Assembly: GCA_015956445.1 (NCBI GenBank)
Contig: WIUZ02000016.1
Coordinates: 682,001-746,000, forward strand
Source: Thelephora terrestris
Lineage: Eukaryota > Basidiomycota > Agaricomycetes > Thelephorales > Thelephoraceae
DNA length: 64,000 nt
Direction: 5' to 3'
In this document: piece by piece, positions 1 to 10,009 of the stretch
Layout: each line of letters begins with the position of its first letter
Position numbering within the stretch: the stretch's first letter is position 1
The notes under the pieces: model-generated
Told to the model about the DNA's origin: nothing
Database searches by the model: none
What the model saw: the letters and a program-made list of their open reading frames with translations, nothing else
Made by a program: the position numbers and the translations under genes

Positions 1-1075
1 ACTCATTTATGACATCACGATAACGACCAACCCTGGACCCTGATCACACACGTGGACAGTCACATCACAGTCTCCTAACCGGAGGAAGGAATTGCCGCTA
101 CTTGGAAGAATCGCCTTAGGATACTTCTGGTTAGCTCAGCAAATGTGGAAGTAGCCGTTAGCGTGAAACACCGGCGAAGCATGTAATCCCTCATGTCCCA
201 TGAGTCTAGGCCCAACCTCCTCATGTTCGGACGTACGTTGAGGTTGCCACTAGTCCGTGATGCTGTTACCGCCTACAGACAACAAGGGATGATGAATGGT
301 CTCTATCTTTGGCCTCTCCAAAGGAAGCATCCAAGAAGATTCTCACCTGACCCTTGGGTGTGATCCCCAGGAACGAACTTTCATGACCCCATGCCCCTTT
401 TTCTTTTAGGACTAGTGTTATCTTTACCCCTATGTTTCATGCGGACGTTCCTTATCTTTTATGCAATCCTTCACACGCTAGTAAGGCCCTTTGTCCTTTA
501 TTCTCCCATGCGTCATATTTGTTCGCTTCCCTTACTTAGTGTTCTCACACTCCTTATCTCCCTTTGTTCTATCTTGATAAGGGTATATTAGGGTTACTGA
601 CGTCATGGCCACTCCTTTAGTATAAGTAGCAACTGTGGCTGTATTGTAGTACCTTAGTTTTGTTACCTCAGGAAATCCTCTGCCCTTCTCAGCCCAGTTG
701 CAGTTAAGGCCAAGTCAGAGTTTTCTGTTTGAACCCAAGACATCCCCCATCTGCTCTCCCTCCCGCTCTGCGCGTCAACTGCGCCTCGCAACTATAGAAC
801 CCCAGCGTTCACATTAGAACACCTCGAGCGTCCAGTCAATCACCTGGTGGAGTCATCCATCCTGTTGTAGGGATAAACCCTTGTGTGTTAAACCGAACGA
901 AGTACGGTTTAGGTTGGGTTTCCCTTTAGGATTTCGACCTGACTTGTAGTGACCTCGGACAACCTACCGGAAGAATAGAGAAGTGATCGTTCTCTCACAA
1001 GCTAGTTGGACTAGTGAGTACTCTGCGGAGTCGGCTCAGTGCACTGGTAGTTGTTGGGGTAGAGTGGCCCTGACA
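1..1075 (+). mobile_element. Element A: right part of a large LTR-like element (main subfamily)
   Basis: Repeated almost exactly at the right of B (22150-23243) and D (37980-39107) and, inverted, in C (27683-28750). It ends in CCCTGACA at 1075, the same terminus used by B and D, whose ends are fixed by 5-bp duplications. It carries a TGACGTCA palindrome at 598-605 and a TATA box (TATAA, 621-625), then about 450 bp to the terminus, which looks like the promoter-R-U5 part of an LTR. The left part with its antisense gene lies outside the window. It shares a private stretch near 285-350 with copy C, so A and C are sister copies. It is inserted in another LTR-like element (H). A 66-residue hydrophobic reading frame at 391-591 is open here and in C but shifted in B and D, so I do not treat it as a gene. 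Confidence 0.85.
621..625 (+). promoter_or_regulatory. TATA box and CRE-like palindrome of element A
   Basis: TATAAG follows a perfect TGACGTCA palindrome (598-605) by about 15 bp. The same pair is at 22766-22793 in B and 28135-28162 (inverted) in C. In D the palindrome has become TGATGTCA (38631-38638), a CpG to TpG change, while the TATA box (38654-38658) is kept. TGACGTCA is the classical binding site of CREB/ATF-type bZIP factors; that such a factor acts here is inference. Confidence 0.55.
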
Positions 1076-2257
1076 CTGATCGAGGTCGACCGACGGCTCA
1101 ACTGTCATAGAAGGGCTTTGAACGAGTTGGACACCAAGGTTGGCGTGATGTTCCCCTGTATTGATGGAGGAAACTCATTCCACTTCTAGGTTGATACGCT
1201 GGATGATGCTCTGCCATTGTTGGGCGTCCGGGTCGACTCAATGAGTGAGCGACTGTGCCACTGCCGTACTCGTTCGGTGGCTGCTGTCCGTGATGACTCC
1301 GAGGATGAGTCGATCCCAGACAGGATGGCTTCGCCGGCTTCTGACGGGTTGTACCATATGCCAACATGTACTGAGGGCGGGGAGGAGGTCGTTCGCGAGA
1401 CATCCGAGGAGATGGCCATCAACCTGGTCAGCAGTTCGCCCGAGTTGGAGTATGAGGAAGAGAATGAGGTGGCTGTTCCAGTTCCTCCTCCTTCAGTCTC
1501 TCCGGTGCGTGGACAGCATTCCATTCGTACTCGTCGATGGGTTCCTTACAACAGTGCTCGTCGTCCAGCCCATCGAATGCAACCCAGCAATCCCAACGTC
1601 CTCTTTGGAGGAGTCCTCAAGTCCACCTTCCTATTCTGATGTGACAATGTTGCAGTGTCGCCTGGATTGCGGCGAGCTGATCCCTTTGGAGTCCGTAGAC
1701 GTGAACGAGTTAACGAACCTTACACTCTCATCGGTCCGGCGTGCAGCGGAGGCTGTGCGGTTGGTGACTCAACTGACTGAGAGGATGGAGGGGTGGTCAG
1801 CGCAGAGGACTCAGAGTTGGGACCAGACCTTGGTCGATTTAGTGAGGAGCTGCCTTCGCGCCGAAGTTCAGCTGGCCATCGCTCATTGTCTGGAGGAAGT
1901 GCGGGTCGTCGAGATGGTCGACGAGGAAGTCGCCGAGAGTGCCTCAGAGGGGACGGAGGAGGAGGAGGTTTCCAGTGCTAAGGAGTACTGGCAGACTAGG
2001 TCTTAACGGCTAGGGTCCGTACACCTTAGTCTTCGTCCATAGAGTCCGTGCGGATTCAACTCCGTCGGTTGGTCGTCTTGTGTCTTTGTTGTGGTTGCGC
2101 TGTTGTAATATCATCATGCTTGTCTGTGTCTTTTGATGACGTGTGAGTCACGATAAGGGGAATTGATAAGATAAGAAAGAGGGGGTAAGGAAAGTAGGCG
2201 AAAGTTGGGTGTAAAAGAATGGATCAAAAAAGGGGATTAAAATTCAGCACGCTGACA
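1076..2257 (-). mobile_element. Element H: fragment of another large LTR-like element, inverted
   Basis: It ends at 2257 with GCTGACA, so read on the minus strand it begins TGTCAGCG, close to the TGTCAGG start of B, C and D. Element A has inserted into it at 1076, and its other half is outside the window. It contains the 3' part of a plus-strand coiled-coil/acidic gene (1084-2006) followed by about 250 bp to the terminus. That is the same order (gene 3' end, short spacer, terminus) as at the left ends of B and D, in mirror image. The sequence is too diverged from the main subfamily for DNA-level alignment by eye, so assignment rests on architecture and terminus. Confidence 0.5.
1084..2006 (+). 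pseudogene. 3' part of the antisense gene carried by element H
   Basis: Two overlapping open frames cover this stretch. One (1217-1639) is acidic, with Pro-rich and RRPAHRM segments; the RRPAHRM block also occurs in the genes of elements B, C and D. The other (about 1635-2006) has an amphipathic helix-rich stretch and an acidic C-terminus ending in a TAA stop at 2004-2006. Most likely an intron or frameshift connects them, as in the other copies. The 5' exons were separated when element A inserted at 1076. I do not recognise the family. Composition and position suggest a nuclear or nucleic-acid-associated structural protein, but no function can be assigned. Confidence 0.45.
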
Positions 2258-2360
2258 CTGGTCGCCGAGTTATTTTTTGGGGCCCTGATGAAATTGGCCA
2301 CATGGGAACTCTTCCTAATTAGGGTACAATTACTATATAAGGAAGATGTCTATTAGATAA

Positions 2361-4110
2361 TCAATTGCCGAGCTGGGCTGCCAGACTCTCTGGTATTCGT
2401 CTGTGGGACTTATATCTTCGTGAGCTGAACTTCTGAACCTGAAGATGTGCTTCACGAGTGCCCATCCCCACATCATATGCATCCACCCAACGCCACATCC
2501 AATGTTCCCACTTCCGGATGGTTTCAACCGACACAAATTCCAGGCCCTTTGGTAAGTTCTCCTGTAATGTGGTAAAGGTGTAGTTGCAATTCTCTCGTAG
2601 GTACCTCTTGACTGCGCCCCAAAAGTATTCAATAAAGTTGAGCTCACAGTGAAACTTTGGGAGAAATATGCAGACGTGACCAGCTTCTTCGATCACTTCC
2701 TGGACGAGTGAATGTTGCTTGTTAAAATCTGGTTGTGAATCAAGCAACCGTTTCACGCAACAATTGACTGATCCCGCAGTGCACTTCTCCCCACGACACT
2801 TCATCCGGAGTTTATTAACCCAGAGGCCACGCTCCATGAGCACATGCCGCATTCCCTTTGGTTGGTCAGGAAATTTGGGGTGGTCCTTTGGGAAAACCAT
2901 CGGTTGGGTGATCCGTTGGCCATCTTGCAAGAACCACCCATCCCTCATCCGTGCTTGCTTGCCCACAGGATTCATGTTCATTTGGGAGGAAAGGAGGGCA
3001 TCTTGTGAGTATGCCAAGTGGCCTTGGGAATTGTCGATGAGGAAAAGGGCTTGGCAGCCCGGTCCATGAACATCTTCAAATGTCGGTATTATCTTTTCTT
3101 TCAGCTGAAATAATATTGTGAATAAAATGTTATCTCATTGGGTTACAACGTACCTGTTTCACAAAAAACTCCCCATTTCAATAGCCCTCGTAATTCTTCC
3201 CGTATTTGAGACTCTGGCTCACCCCTTTCAACCATCCGACTGTTGAGCAAATCACATCGCTTTGATGGATTCCACGCCCCACACCTTTTTTCTTTAATGT
3301 GTGTTCCTTCTCATGGACCCAACTCATCTTTTTCCCATCATTTGCCTGAAACATTGACTTGTCATGTAATATGAGGACCAAACGCTGCTCAACAAAATTT
3401 TTAACTGGCTTCATCTTCTCCTCCACAACCACTCCCACAACATACTCCACCAATTGGCACCAATATTCCTTTATCTGAGGAATAAACCTGTTCTGTCGGT
3501 ACTCCACAACATCAGGATGCTTGTGACCATCAAAGTACAGCGCTTTTCGGTGCTCAGTGAAGCGGAAGCCTTCGCGATGAAGCCAACGACAAGCAGTGCT
3601 GAGGCTAACGCCCCAAGTAGCCTTCATGTGGATCCGAGAGAAGAGCTGAAGCTCAAGGTACTTTTTTAGTCCAAGGGGTATTTCCTTGTTCATGAGGTTC
3701 GTGCCATACACTTCTGCGACTTTTGGGACCATTTTCGTTGCACTGAAGTCAGCAAGCTTTGCAGGATCAACAGCCCACTTGTTCGATCGAACGTACGACT
3801 GCAGTTCAGCACAGATTGTGGGGTCCTCGAGCAGTGTGAAGAGCTTGATGTGCCTTCCATGTTGTGACTTGGGTAGTTTCTGGTCTGTGATCCACAGTTT
3901 TGCCCATGAATGAACTTGCCTTCCTCCCCATTGTGGAGCAAACCCTTGGGCTTCAGCAACACGCTCGGATGCCTCAATTTCTCTGCGATTATTTTGCATG
4001 AGCATGTGGAGGTAGCTCTGAATCGCATGGGCTCTGCGGGCCTGCAATCCATTTGGCCCACCATCAAATCCCCCCTGAGTTGAGTTGATTCGCCTCTTGA
4101 GATCCATCAT
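2361..4110 (-). pseudogene. IS630/Tc1-mariner-like DDE transposase, interrupted by a TGA
   Basis: Two exons (4110-3154 and 3104-2361) flank a 49-nt intron (3153-3105, GTACGT..TTTCAG). The protein is about 560 residues. It has an N-terminal helix-turn-helix-like part, then the three DDE signatures of the superfamily: HDKSMFQANDG in exon 1, LIDNSQGH at the start of exon 2 and FHCELNFIEYFWGAVKRY near the C-terminus. Such enzymes cut and paste DNA, usually at TA targets. Just before the intron the frame reads EGY, TGA, NGEFF; a TGG tryptophan codon at that place has apparently become TGA (3178-3180), so this copy should not make full-length enzyme. The rest of both exons is open, so the loss looks recent. 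I could not identify terminal inverted repeats. Confidence 0.8.
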
Positions 4111-4311
4111 TGCACTCTGTCTGTGTCACGGACACGTAACATATTGAGGAAAATCACACAGGTCATTCAAGATATCCATCACATTCATAGTAATGACAAA
4201 GCAAATCGAACAAACTAGACAAGGAGGAAAGGATCTACTTCACAAGCACATTTCTGAGCAAACGGACAACAATGGGCAAAATGGAAAGGATTATATACGG
4301 ATTGAGGACAA

Positions 4312-4568
4312 TAAGAATACTCCCTCAATATCGGATCCACCCAGCAGTCCCAACACCCCAGAACATCATGCTCCAATCCATCGAACATATCCTTCCTCAC
4401 TTGATCTAGCCCTTCACTCAGTAGATCAAATCCATACTTGTCCTGCAGACTCGCCATCTCCAACTTCAGCCGCATGCGAACCTGGCAGGCCTTGCTCGAC
4501 GGACGACACTGTTGTCCAGTGTGAGTCATCGGACTCTTGCGACTCTTCTTTGTGGTCCTCTCCACCAT
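4312..4568 (-). CDS. Possible upstream exon of the IS630-like transposase
   Basis: An open minus-strand stretch starting with a basic, Ser/Lys-rich N-terminus and containing SLQDKYGFDLL and a short Trp/Cys segment (GCWDCW). It is followed at about 4311 by a plausible donor (GTATAT). An acceptor just upstream of the ATG-ATG at 4110 would join it in frame to the main exon. The plus-strand frame over the same bases is also open, so coding direction is uncertain. If real, it supplies an N-terminal part of the transposase. Confidence 0.3.
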
Positions 4569-4582
4569 CTGAAGAACCAGCT

Positions 4583-6350
4583 GTGGTAACCACTTTTCTG
4601 AGTAGAGTGTGATAACATTGAATTTTTCGTTCTCATAATTATCATGATAACCTGAGTAATACTCAGTTTATACTCACTACTGCACCGGGCTACCCTGGTG
4701 CCACTATTTCAGGTTTCTGATGGAAATAACACAAACCCAGTCGCTCGCGTTCCCGCCCCCTCCCGCATGGGTTGCAACGGTGGGAATTGTTCCTTGGGAT
4801 CAATCTCAACTCGCTGCCCGCCCTTCCTGCCCACTCTTCTTTTTTGCCGGTAATCCCATCCGCTAGGGGGGCCGATATTGCCCCTGCATTTGTTTTGGGT
4901 GGCTAGGGAGCATGAGAATCCCGCCGCGTCCCATCGCGTGCCACTTTTCCAGGATCTTGGGGTGCCACAATCGTGGGAATTATTTTTTGCAATAAATCTT
5001 GACCCACTGCCCGCCCTCCCTGCCCACTTTTTCATCAATAATCCCATCCGCTAGGGGGGCTGATATTGCTCCTGCCTCGTTTTCAGAGGGTCAGAGAGTG
5101 TGAGAGTCTCGTCGCATCTCATTGTGTTCCCCTCGCCTGCCGCTTTTCCGGAATCATTTGGTGCCACAATCGTGGGAACGCACCCTAACCTTTTCTAGCC
5201 AGCTTTCCACCCATTTTCACTCTGCCCTCTCCTCCTCACTTCTCCCAATCTTCCTACAACCCCTCCAATGTACGCCTGCACAGAGTCAGGCCCTCCATCA
5301 TCGGCTTCTTTTGGGGACCAGGGAATGCCATGTCCGCCAAAAACCATCCAACCAATTTCCTCCATCAGCACCCATCCACTCGTTCACTCATCCTTCCCTC
5401 CTTCCAATTTCTCATCCATTCCCATCCACAATCCCTAACCACCAGCCACAACATTGGTGTAAAACCGCCTGCGACTCCCACCGCTTTGAGGGTCTGGATC
5501 CTCTCCGATGCCATCTACGAGTTGGGGCCTCCACCACGCACTTCGTGAGTTTTTTTCTCTCTCTCTACCAGTTCTCTCATCTCATCATTCAGACCTCAGC
5601 CTTTTTTGTTCCAGGAACTATTGATATCAAGACTTCAAGTTGTCCTACAAGCACTCAGCTTACCACCTCCTCCCGCTACTCTCGTTCATCACCATTCCGG
5701 CATCCTGGGCTTGTTTAGGCTACCCAGCATTGGAAAATGGTACGTTTATCATTTTTTTCTAACATTTAACCAACCACCACATATTCGAAGGGAGGGTTGC
5801 TCTTCAGTGCCATTGACATATGCGTCGCTCTCTCAAGGACCCCCGCGATTGTATTCATTTCTTTTACCTCTGGCGCCACTCTCACCAGCAACCACCAGGA
5901 ATCACCCATTTCTCACCAGCACCTCTCCATGTTGTCCTGAAAGCCACAAACATTGTCTATTATACACTCTGCAGCAGTTCCTCCGCCATCTCTTCATCCC
6001 GTTCCCTTCTTTGAACATCAGTCCACTCTGATCTCCTCCCCACGCCTTCCCACAACAATCTTGTCTCCCACTCTTAGTTGGTCAGCAGCCTCACCCCTTC
6101 TCACCATCCGTGGTTCAGCACTGGGTCCACATGCTCGAGCAGCCTCCTTGCTAGCTCATAGGTTTATGGAAACATCCCCAAGGCCCCTTGACAGCAATGG
6201 CAACATTCCCCCCCTCTCTTCGTATCTTGTTGCCTGCAGCCCTATGCCCCGTGCAAAACCCCTACTTTTATATTGTTATGTTGTTACACTGTACTTCGTT
6301 TAACGATTTGTACACTACATATTGTCTGACCGCGTGATTTGTGCCAATCG
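4583..6350. repeat. Dispersed repeat region with GGTGCCAC sub-repeats, copy 1
   Basis: From about 4583 (GTGGTAACCAC) the sequence matches 25253 onward: the same GGTAACC, a TGAGTA(A/G)AGTGTGATAA stretch, a GTGATAAC-like block, then pyrimidine-rich DNA with scattered GGTGCCACAATCGTGGGAA units (about 4970 and 5157). Similarity is still visible near 5310-5330 against 26160-26180. It is probably the non-coding end of a DNA transposon; ownership (KDZ element or IS630-like element) is unresolved. From about 5200 to 6350 it is Pro/Ser/His-codon-rich simple sequence whose long reading frames look like by-products of the pyrimidine bias. I see no convincing gene there. Confidence 0.55.
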
Positions 6351-7463
6351 AAACCCTTGCTCGCTGTATGTTATTCCTCTCTGGGCCCGAGTGCAATTTC
6401 CAATGGATACTTGTGACCTCCGCTACACCGCATGTCTAGGAACCCTCTCCCGCTTTTTTTCAAGGGAGCCGCATCACACTCGAGTCTCGAGATCAAGATG
6501 ACGAATAAATAGGAACTCCTTCCATTGGCTAACACACGTATTTTTTTAACACTGTTCCCGTGGGTTTGTTGTCTGGATACTGGTTCACACTTTAGCTCAA
6601 TCATTTCTTTAAAAAAAAATTCTGTCATCTTCCAAAAATTATTTAATATGTCAGGGTTACCAGCCTAAGCTTGTTCTGATGTCAGAGGATCAGTGTTGGG
6701 GATGGAAAGGGGGTTGGAGGAGATGTCTAGGGAGGTGGTATGTAGGGGCAGAGGGAGATGGATGTGGGGATAGAGGGGTTTGTTCTCTTGGTTGATACCT
6801 GTAACCAATGAGAAGATGTTAGGAGTGTATTGAGGGTTCACACTTCAGGCAATTGATTTGCCCATCAAATGAATAGAAGGGTGAGAATAGAGTATGGTTT
6901 ATACTCTGATATATTGAAACTAATGATAGTGATTACAAAGAAGATTGAGGATGGGAAAAGAGAAAGGTCTGAGACACCTTTCCTTATATATATTCCCATC
7001 CAACAAGTCACATGATATTATTTGATACTATTTGGTCATCTGTCTTTGGCCTTGTTTGGTTGGGCAACAAATCATGTGATAAGTCACATGATGGGTTTCC
7101 ACACATAGCCTTGATCATGCTCCCATCACCTGACATATTCTGATCACCTGACACTCTCTCATTTCCTGCTGAACCACTTACTGCCCTCAGGCTGCTTTGA
7201 TGGGTCTTGATGGCACGAATTTCATTAACTACCTGGCTGATCTTTTGTTCCCAGAAGTGGATTCGTGACAAATATGTATCTTTCCTGGTGCTGCTCATTT
7301 TACTTCATTCGTGTTGTTCTAACATCTTCATGCCACCTATTGCCTCATCATGCAGGCTGCTTTTTTCAGACACCAACAATATAATGCCCGCATTCTAGTG
7401 TAAACTAAAATATCTAGAATGAATAGATAAAACATTAACAAGTGTATGAATGAATGACGAGAA
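6351..7463. other. Intergenic sequence without recognisable genes
   Basis: AT-rich, with poly-A/T tracts near 6540-6625 and purine-rich stretches near 6690-6780. A 96-codon minus-strand frame (7298-7008) begins with a heptad-like segment, but it has no recognisable domain or start context, so I leave it as a weak candidate only. Nothing else is supported here. Confidence 0.4.
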
Positions 7464-7580
7464 GACAAAATAAATAGAGGCAAACAAAATAAATAAAGCC
7501 AAACAAAATAAATAAAGGCAAACAAAATAAATAAAGGCAAACAAAATAAATAAAGGCAAACAAAATAAATAGAGGGAAAT
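7464..7580. repeat. 19-bp minisatellite, about six units
   Basis: Tandem units of aaacaaaataaataaaggc, phased at 7501, 7520, 7539 and 7558, with slightly altered units on both sides. It produces overlapping hydrophobic minus-strand reading frames in all three frames, rich in the period-like pattern LFILFAFIYFV. These are repeat artefacts, not membrane proteins. Confidence 0.9.
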
Positions 7581-7688
7581 GAAGGAAACAACGGGCACGG
7601 GAGGTATAGGTGCAGTCAGAGTGCATCACAGGGTAGGTAAACTGATACAGGAGCAAATGATATGATAATAACGTGAAGAGAGATGGAC

Positions 7689-8988
7689 CTACGCCTGGCT
7701 AGCAACCTGTTCCAGCACCCAGCGTACATCATTCACGACCAAAGTGTAGTTAGTTAGATCTGTAGCCGTGATCAATGCGTTCACCCACCACCTGAGGCAT
7801 GACACCATCAGAAACACACCATTAGGACCTCCTTTGTTGAAGTAGTTGAACAAAAAATCATCTGGGAGGGGACCATAAGTCGGTGGCCATTCCTTCCGCG
7901 TGGTCAGTTGGATCGTGATCCACCAATTGAGGACAGCTGCACCGAAATCTTCGGCATCCACGCTGTCGCCACGGGAGTACTTTTGTGCCCACTTCATGAA
8001 CTGAGTGATCTCATTGGGCCGGTTGTCAGCTGTTAGCGCTAGACGTTTGGACTTGATGTTGTCAGCGCATGAGTGACACAAGGAAACTTGAATTACCTAC
8101 TAAGTTTGGGTATCCCAGCCTTGCTTCCTGGTCGAGAAACAGGTCTACGACCTTGCCAATACAGCCATAGTTGGGTATGTACTTAAGGAAATGATTCACA
8201 GCCGAGGAGAGCCATTCGGGATGTACATCCTCATCCTCCAAGAGCCGGGATGGCGGCTCACCCTCGATGAGGGCGCAGACGCCCAGGCGTGGGAGCATCC
8301 CAATTTCTACCCCCGTTTGATGGATGAAAGGGCCAGTAAGAGATAAATTGTCCTCGACGACAATTTCGCCGCTGAAGTGGTCTGCAGCTGTCAGAAACTC
8401 TGACTCATCGTCAGGGAGGGTATAGACACTGAATCCACTATCGGAGGCATAGTCGTTAGGAACTGAATTTGCCGTGTCTGATGGAAGGTCGGTATTACTG
8501 GTGATGTAGAACTCAGTGGGAACTAAGGGACTGAGGGTCGGTCCGTTGGACTGGATTTGTGATGTGTCTGTCTTGGAAGTTGTGACGAAGGGGGTTTCGA
8601 CATTGGAGACGTTAAGCAGGGTGGTCACAAGTTGGGGGCTGGAGTTTGTGATATTTCCCAGAGCTGAGCCCTTAAGACGATATCGATGTTGGACTGGTCC
8701 CGTCTGCTTGCGCGCCTGCTTAGACGATCGCTCCGTCTGCTCAGGTCCTATCACAGTTGGAGACTGGGAAATCTGGATGGTTGGAGAGGTGGAGGGTGTT
8801 GCCGGTGTGCTGGAGAGTGTCGCTGGTGTGCTGGAGGGTATTGCCAGTGTGCTGGAGGGTTCAGAAGGTGCATCTGTCATGTCTGTGATGGGGTCCAGGG
8901 AGTAGTAGCGCCGTTTTTCTTTCGCTATAATACTCGAGGGTAAGTGAGCGTGTAGTGACATACAAGTTGTGATTACGCACGATAGCAC
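7689..8988 (-). CDS. Unknown gene, divergent from the KDZ transposase
   Basis: Exon 1 is 8988-8097 and exon 2 is 8029-7689, with a 67-nt intron (8096-8030, GTAATT..AACAG) that joins in phase 1. The first ATG at 8988 is possible; an internal ATG near 8882 starting MTDAPSEPS is equally likely. The N-terminal half is low-complexity with near-repeats of SSTPAT. The C-terminal half is ordered, with an FMKWAQKYSRGD segment, a Trp-rich NWWITIQ segment and a GGPNG..SCLRWW motif ending in DVRWVLEQV. I recall proteins of this type as frequent companions of transposons in mushroom genomes, but I cannot name the function. It faces away from the KDZ transposase, with CACTG element M between their starts, so the two may be genes of one element. 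Confidence 0.6.
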
Positions 8989-9579
8989 AACTTACACTGG
9001 GGGCAAGGGGTCAAATACCCAGTGGGTACATGCTGAACACATTGTGATCACAGTCAACAAGTGATCTCAATGTGCCCACTGGGGACATTTTGATTGCAAT
9101 CACAATGTACCCATCAATGTGTTCACAATGTGCCCAGCTCATTACATAATGGTTTCTTTCACAATGTTGTCCACAATGTGTCCAGCATGTGGCTGAGCCA
9201 CACATTTCAAGGATTATCCAGTGATGTGTCCACAATGTCCCCAGGGGGTTCTTTTTGAAGCAATCACATTGTAATCTCAATATTGTTTAATTTCACCATG
9301 AATTTTCAAAGAAATCACTATGTGTATGGCTGTACACATTCTAGACACATCACTGGGTACTTTGTGAAAGAAGTTTGAATGAGTGGCTCAGCCACATGCT
9401 GTACACATTGTGGACAACATTGTGAAAGAAACTATTATGTAATGAGATGGGTACATTGGATTCACATGGCCAGGCACATTTTGAATGTATCCAAATTTCC
9501 CCCACTGTGCACATTGTGATCACTTGTTGACTGTGATCACAATGTGTTCAGCATGTACCCACTGGATATTTGACCCCTT

Positions 9580-9933
9580 TGTTGAGCAGGTAGAATATAA
9601 TACTATACTACTACATGGGTACTCTAAGTCTTACCTGAAGGGGAGAGGCTTATAGTTACTAGTGGGAGAAAGAGAGAGAGAAGCAATTGATTGATCTATC
9701 TACACATGAAGGGTATATATATCTATCTACTCTATTGGGGTCACAGCTATACAGTGTGACTGATGCAAGGTCCGTGCGGCGGCTTAAGGCACATGCGCGT
9801 CATACCGATCAATCGGATCACTGATGTGATACTGTCCCTTCAGGTCGCTTATTCAGCGCTCTCCGGCATCGGCTCTCACTCGAGGCGGTGGAGCCGGTTG
9901 ACTCGTTGCTGGGCACAGACCTCCGGTTCAACA
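9580..9933 (-). repeat. 3' LTR of the copia element
   Basis: 354 bp, the downstream LTR in the transcription direction (minus strand). Its ends TGTTGAGC/GGTTCAACA contain the inverted ends TGTTGA/TCAACA. It is a direct repeat of 15250-15605. Confidence 0.95.
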
Positions 9934-10009
9934 CTCCCCCTTACTAAGTACAGATCCTTTTGTAATTTTATTGGTGGGAACTGAATTGTAGTAAGTTGGA
10001 GGTATGTGC

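Noticed and set aside
391-591. 66-residue hydrophobic frame, repeated in C (28169-28369) and partly in B and D
   Set aside because: It is open only because the repeat copies are nearly identical; B and D have small indels that shift the frame, so it is not conserved as a protein.
5122-6303. Several 80-200 residue plus-strand frames rich in Pro, Ser, His
   Set aside because: Pyrimidine-biased non-coding repeat sequence; the frames overlap each other and have no recognisable motif.
7337-7656. Overlapping membrane-protein-like frames (FILFAFIYFV repeats)
   Set aside because: All three minus-strand frames are open because of the 19-bp minisatellite.
9011-9280. 89-residue minus-strand frame in element M
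   Set aside because: It is the translation of reiterated AATGTGCCC motifs; similar nonsense frames occur in J and Q.
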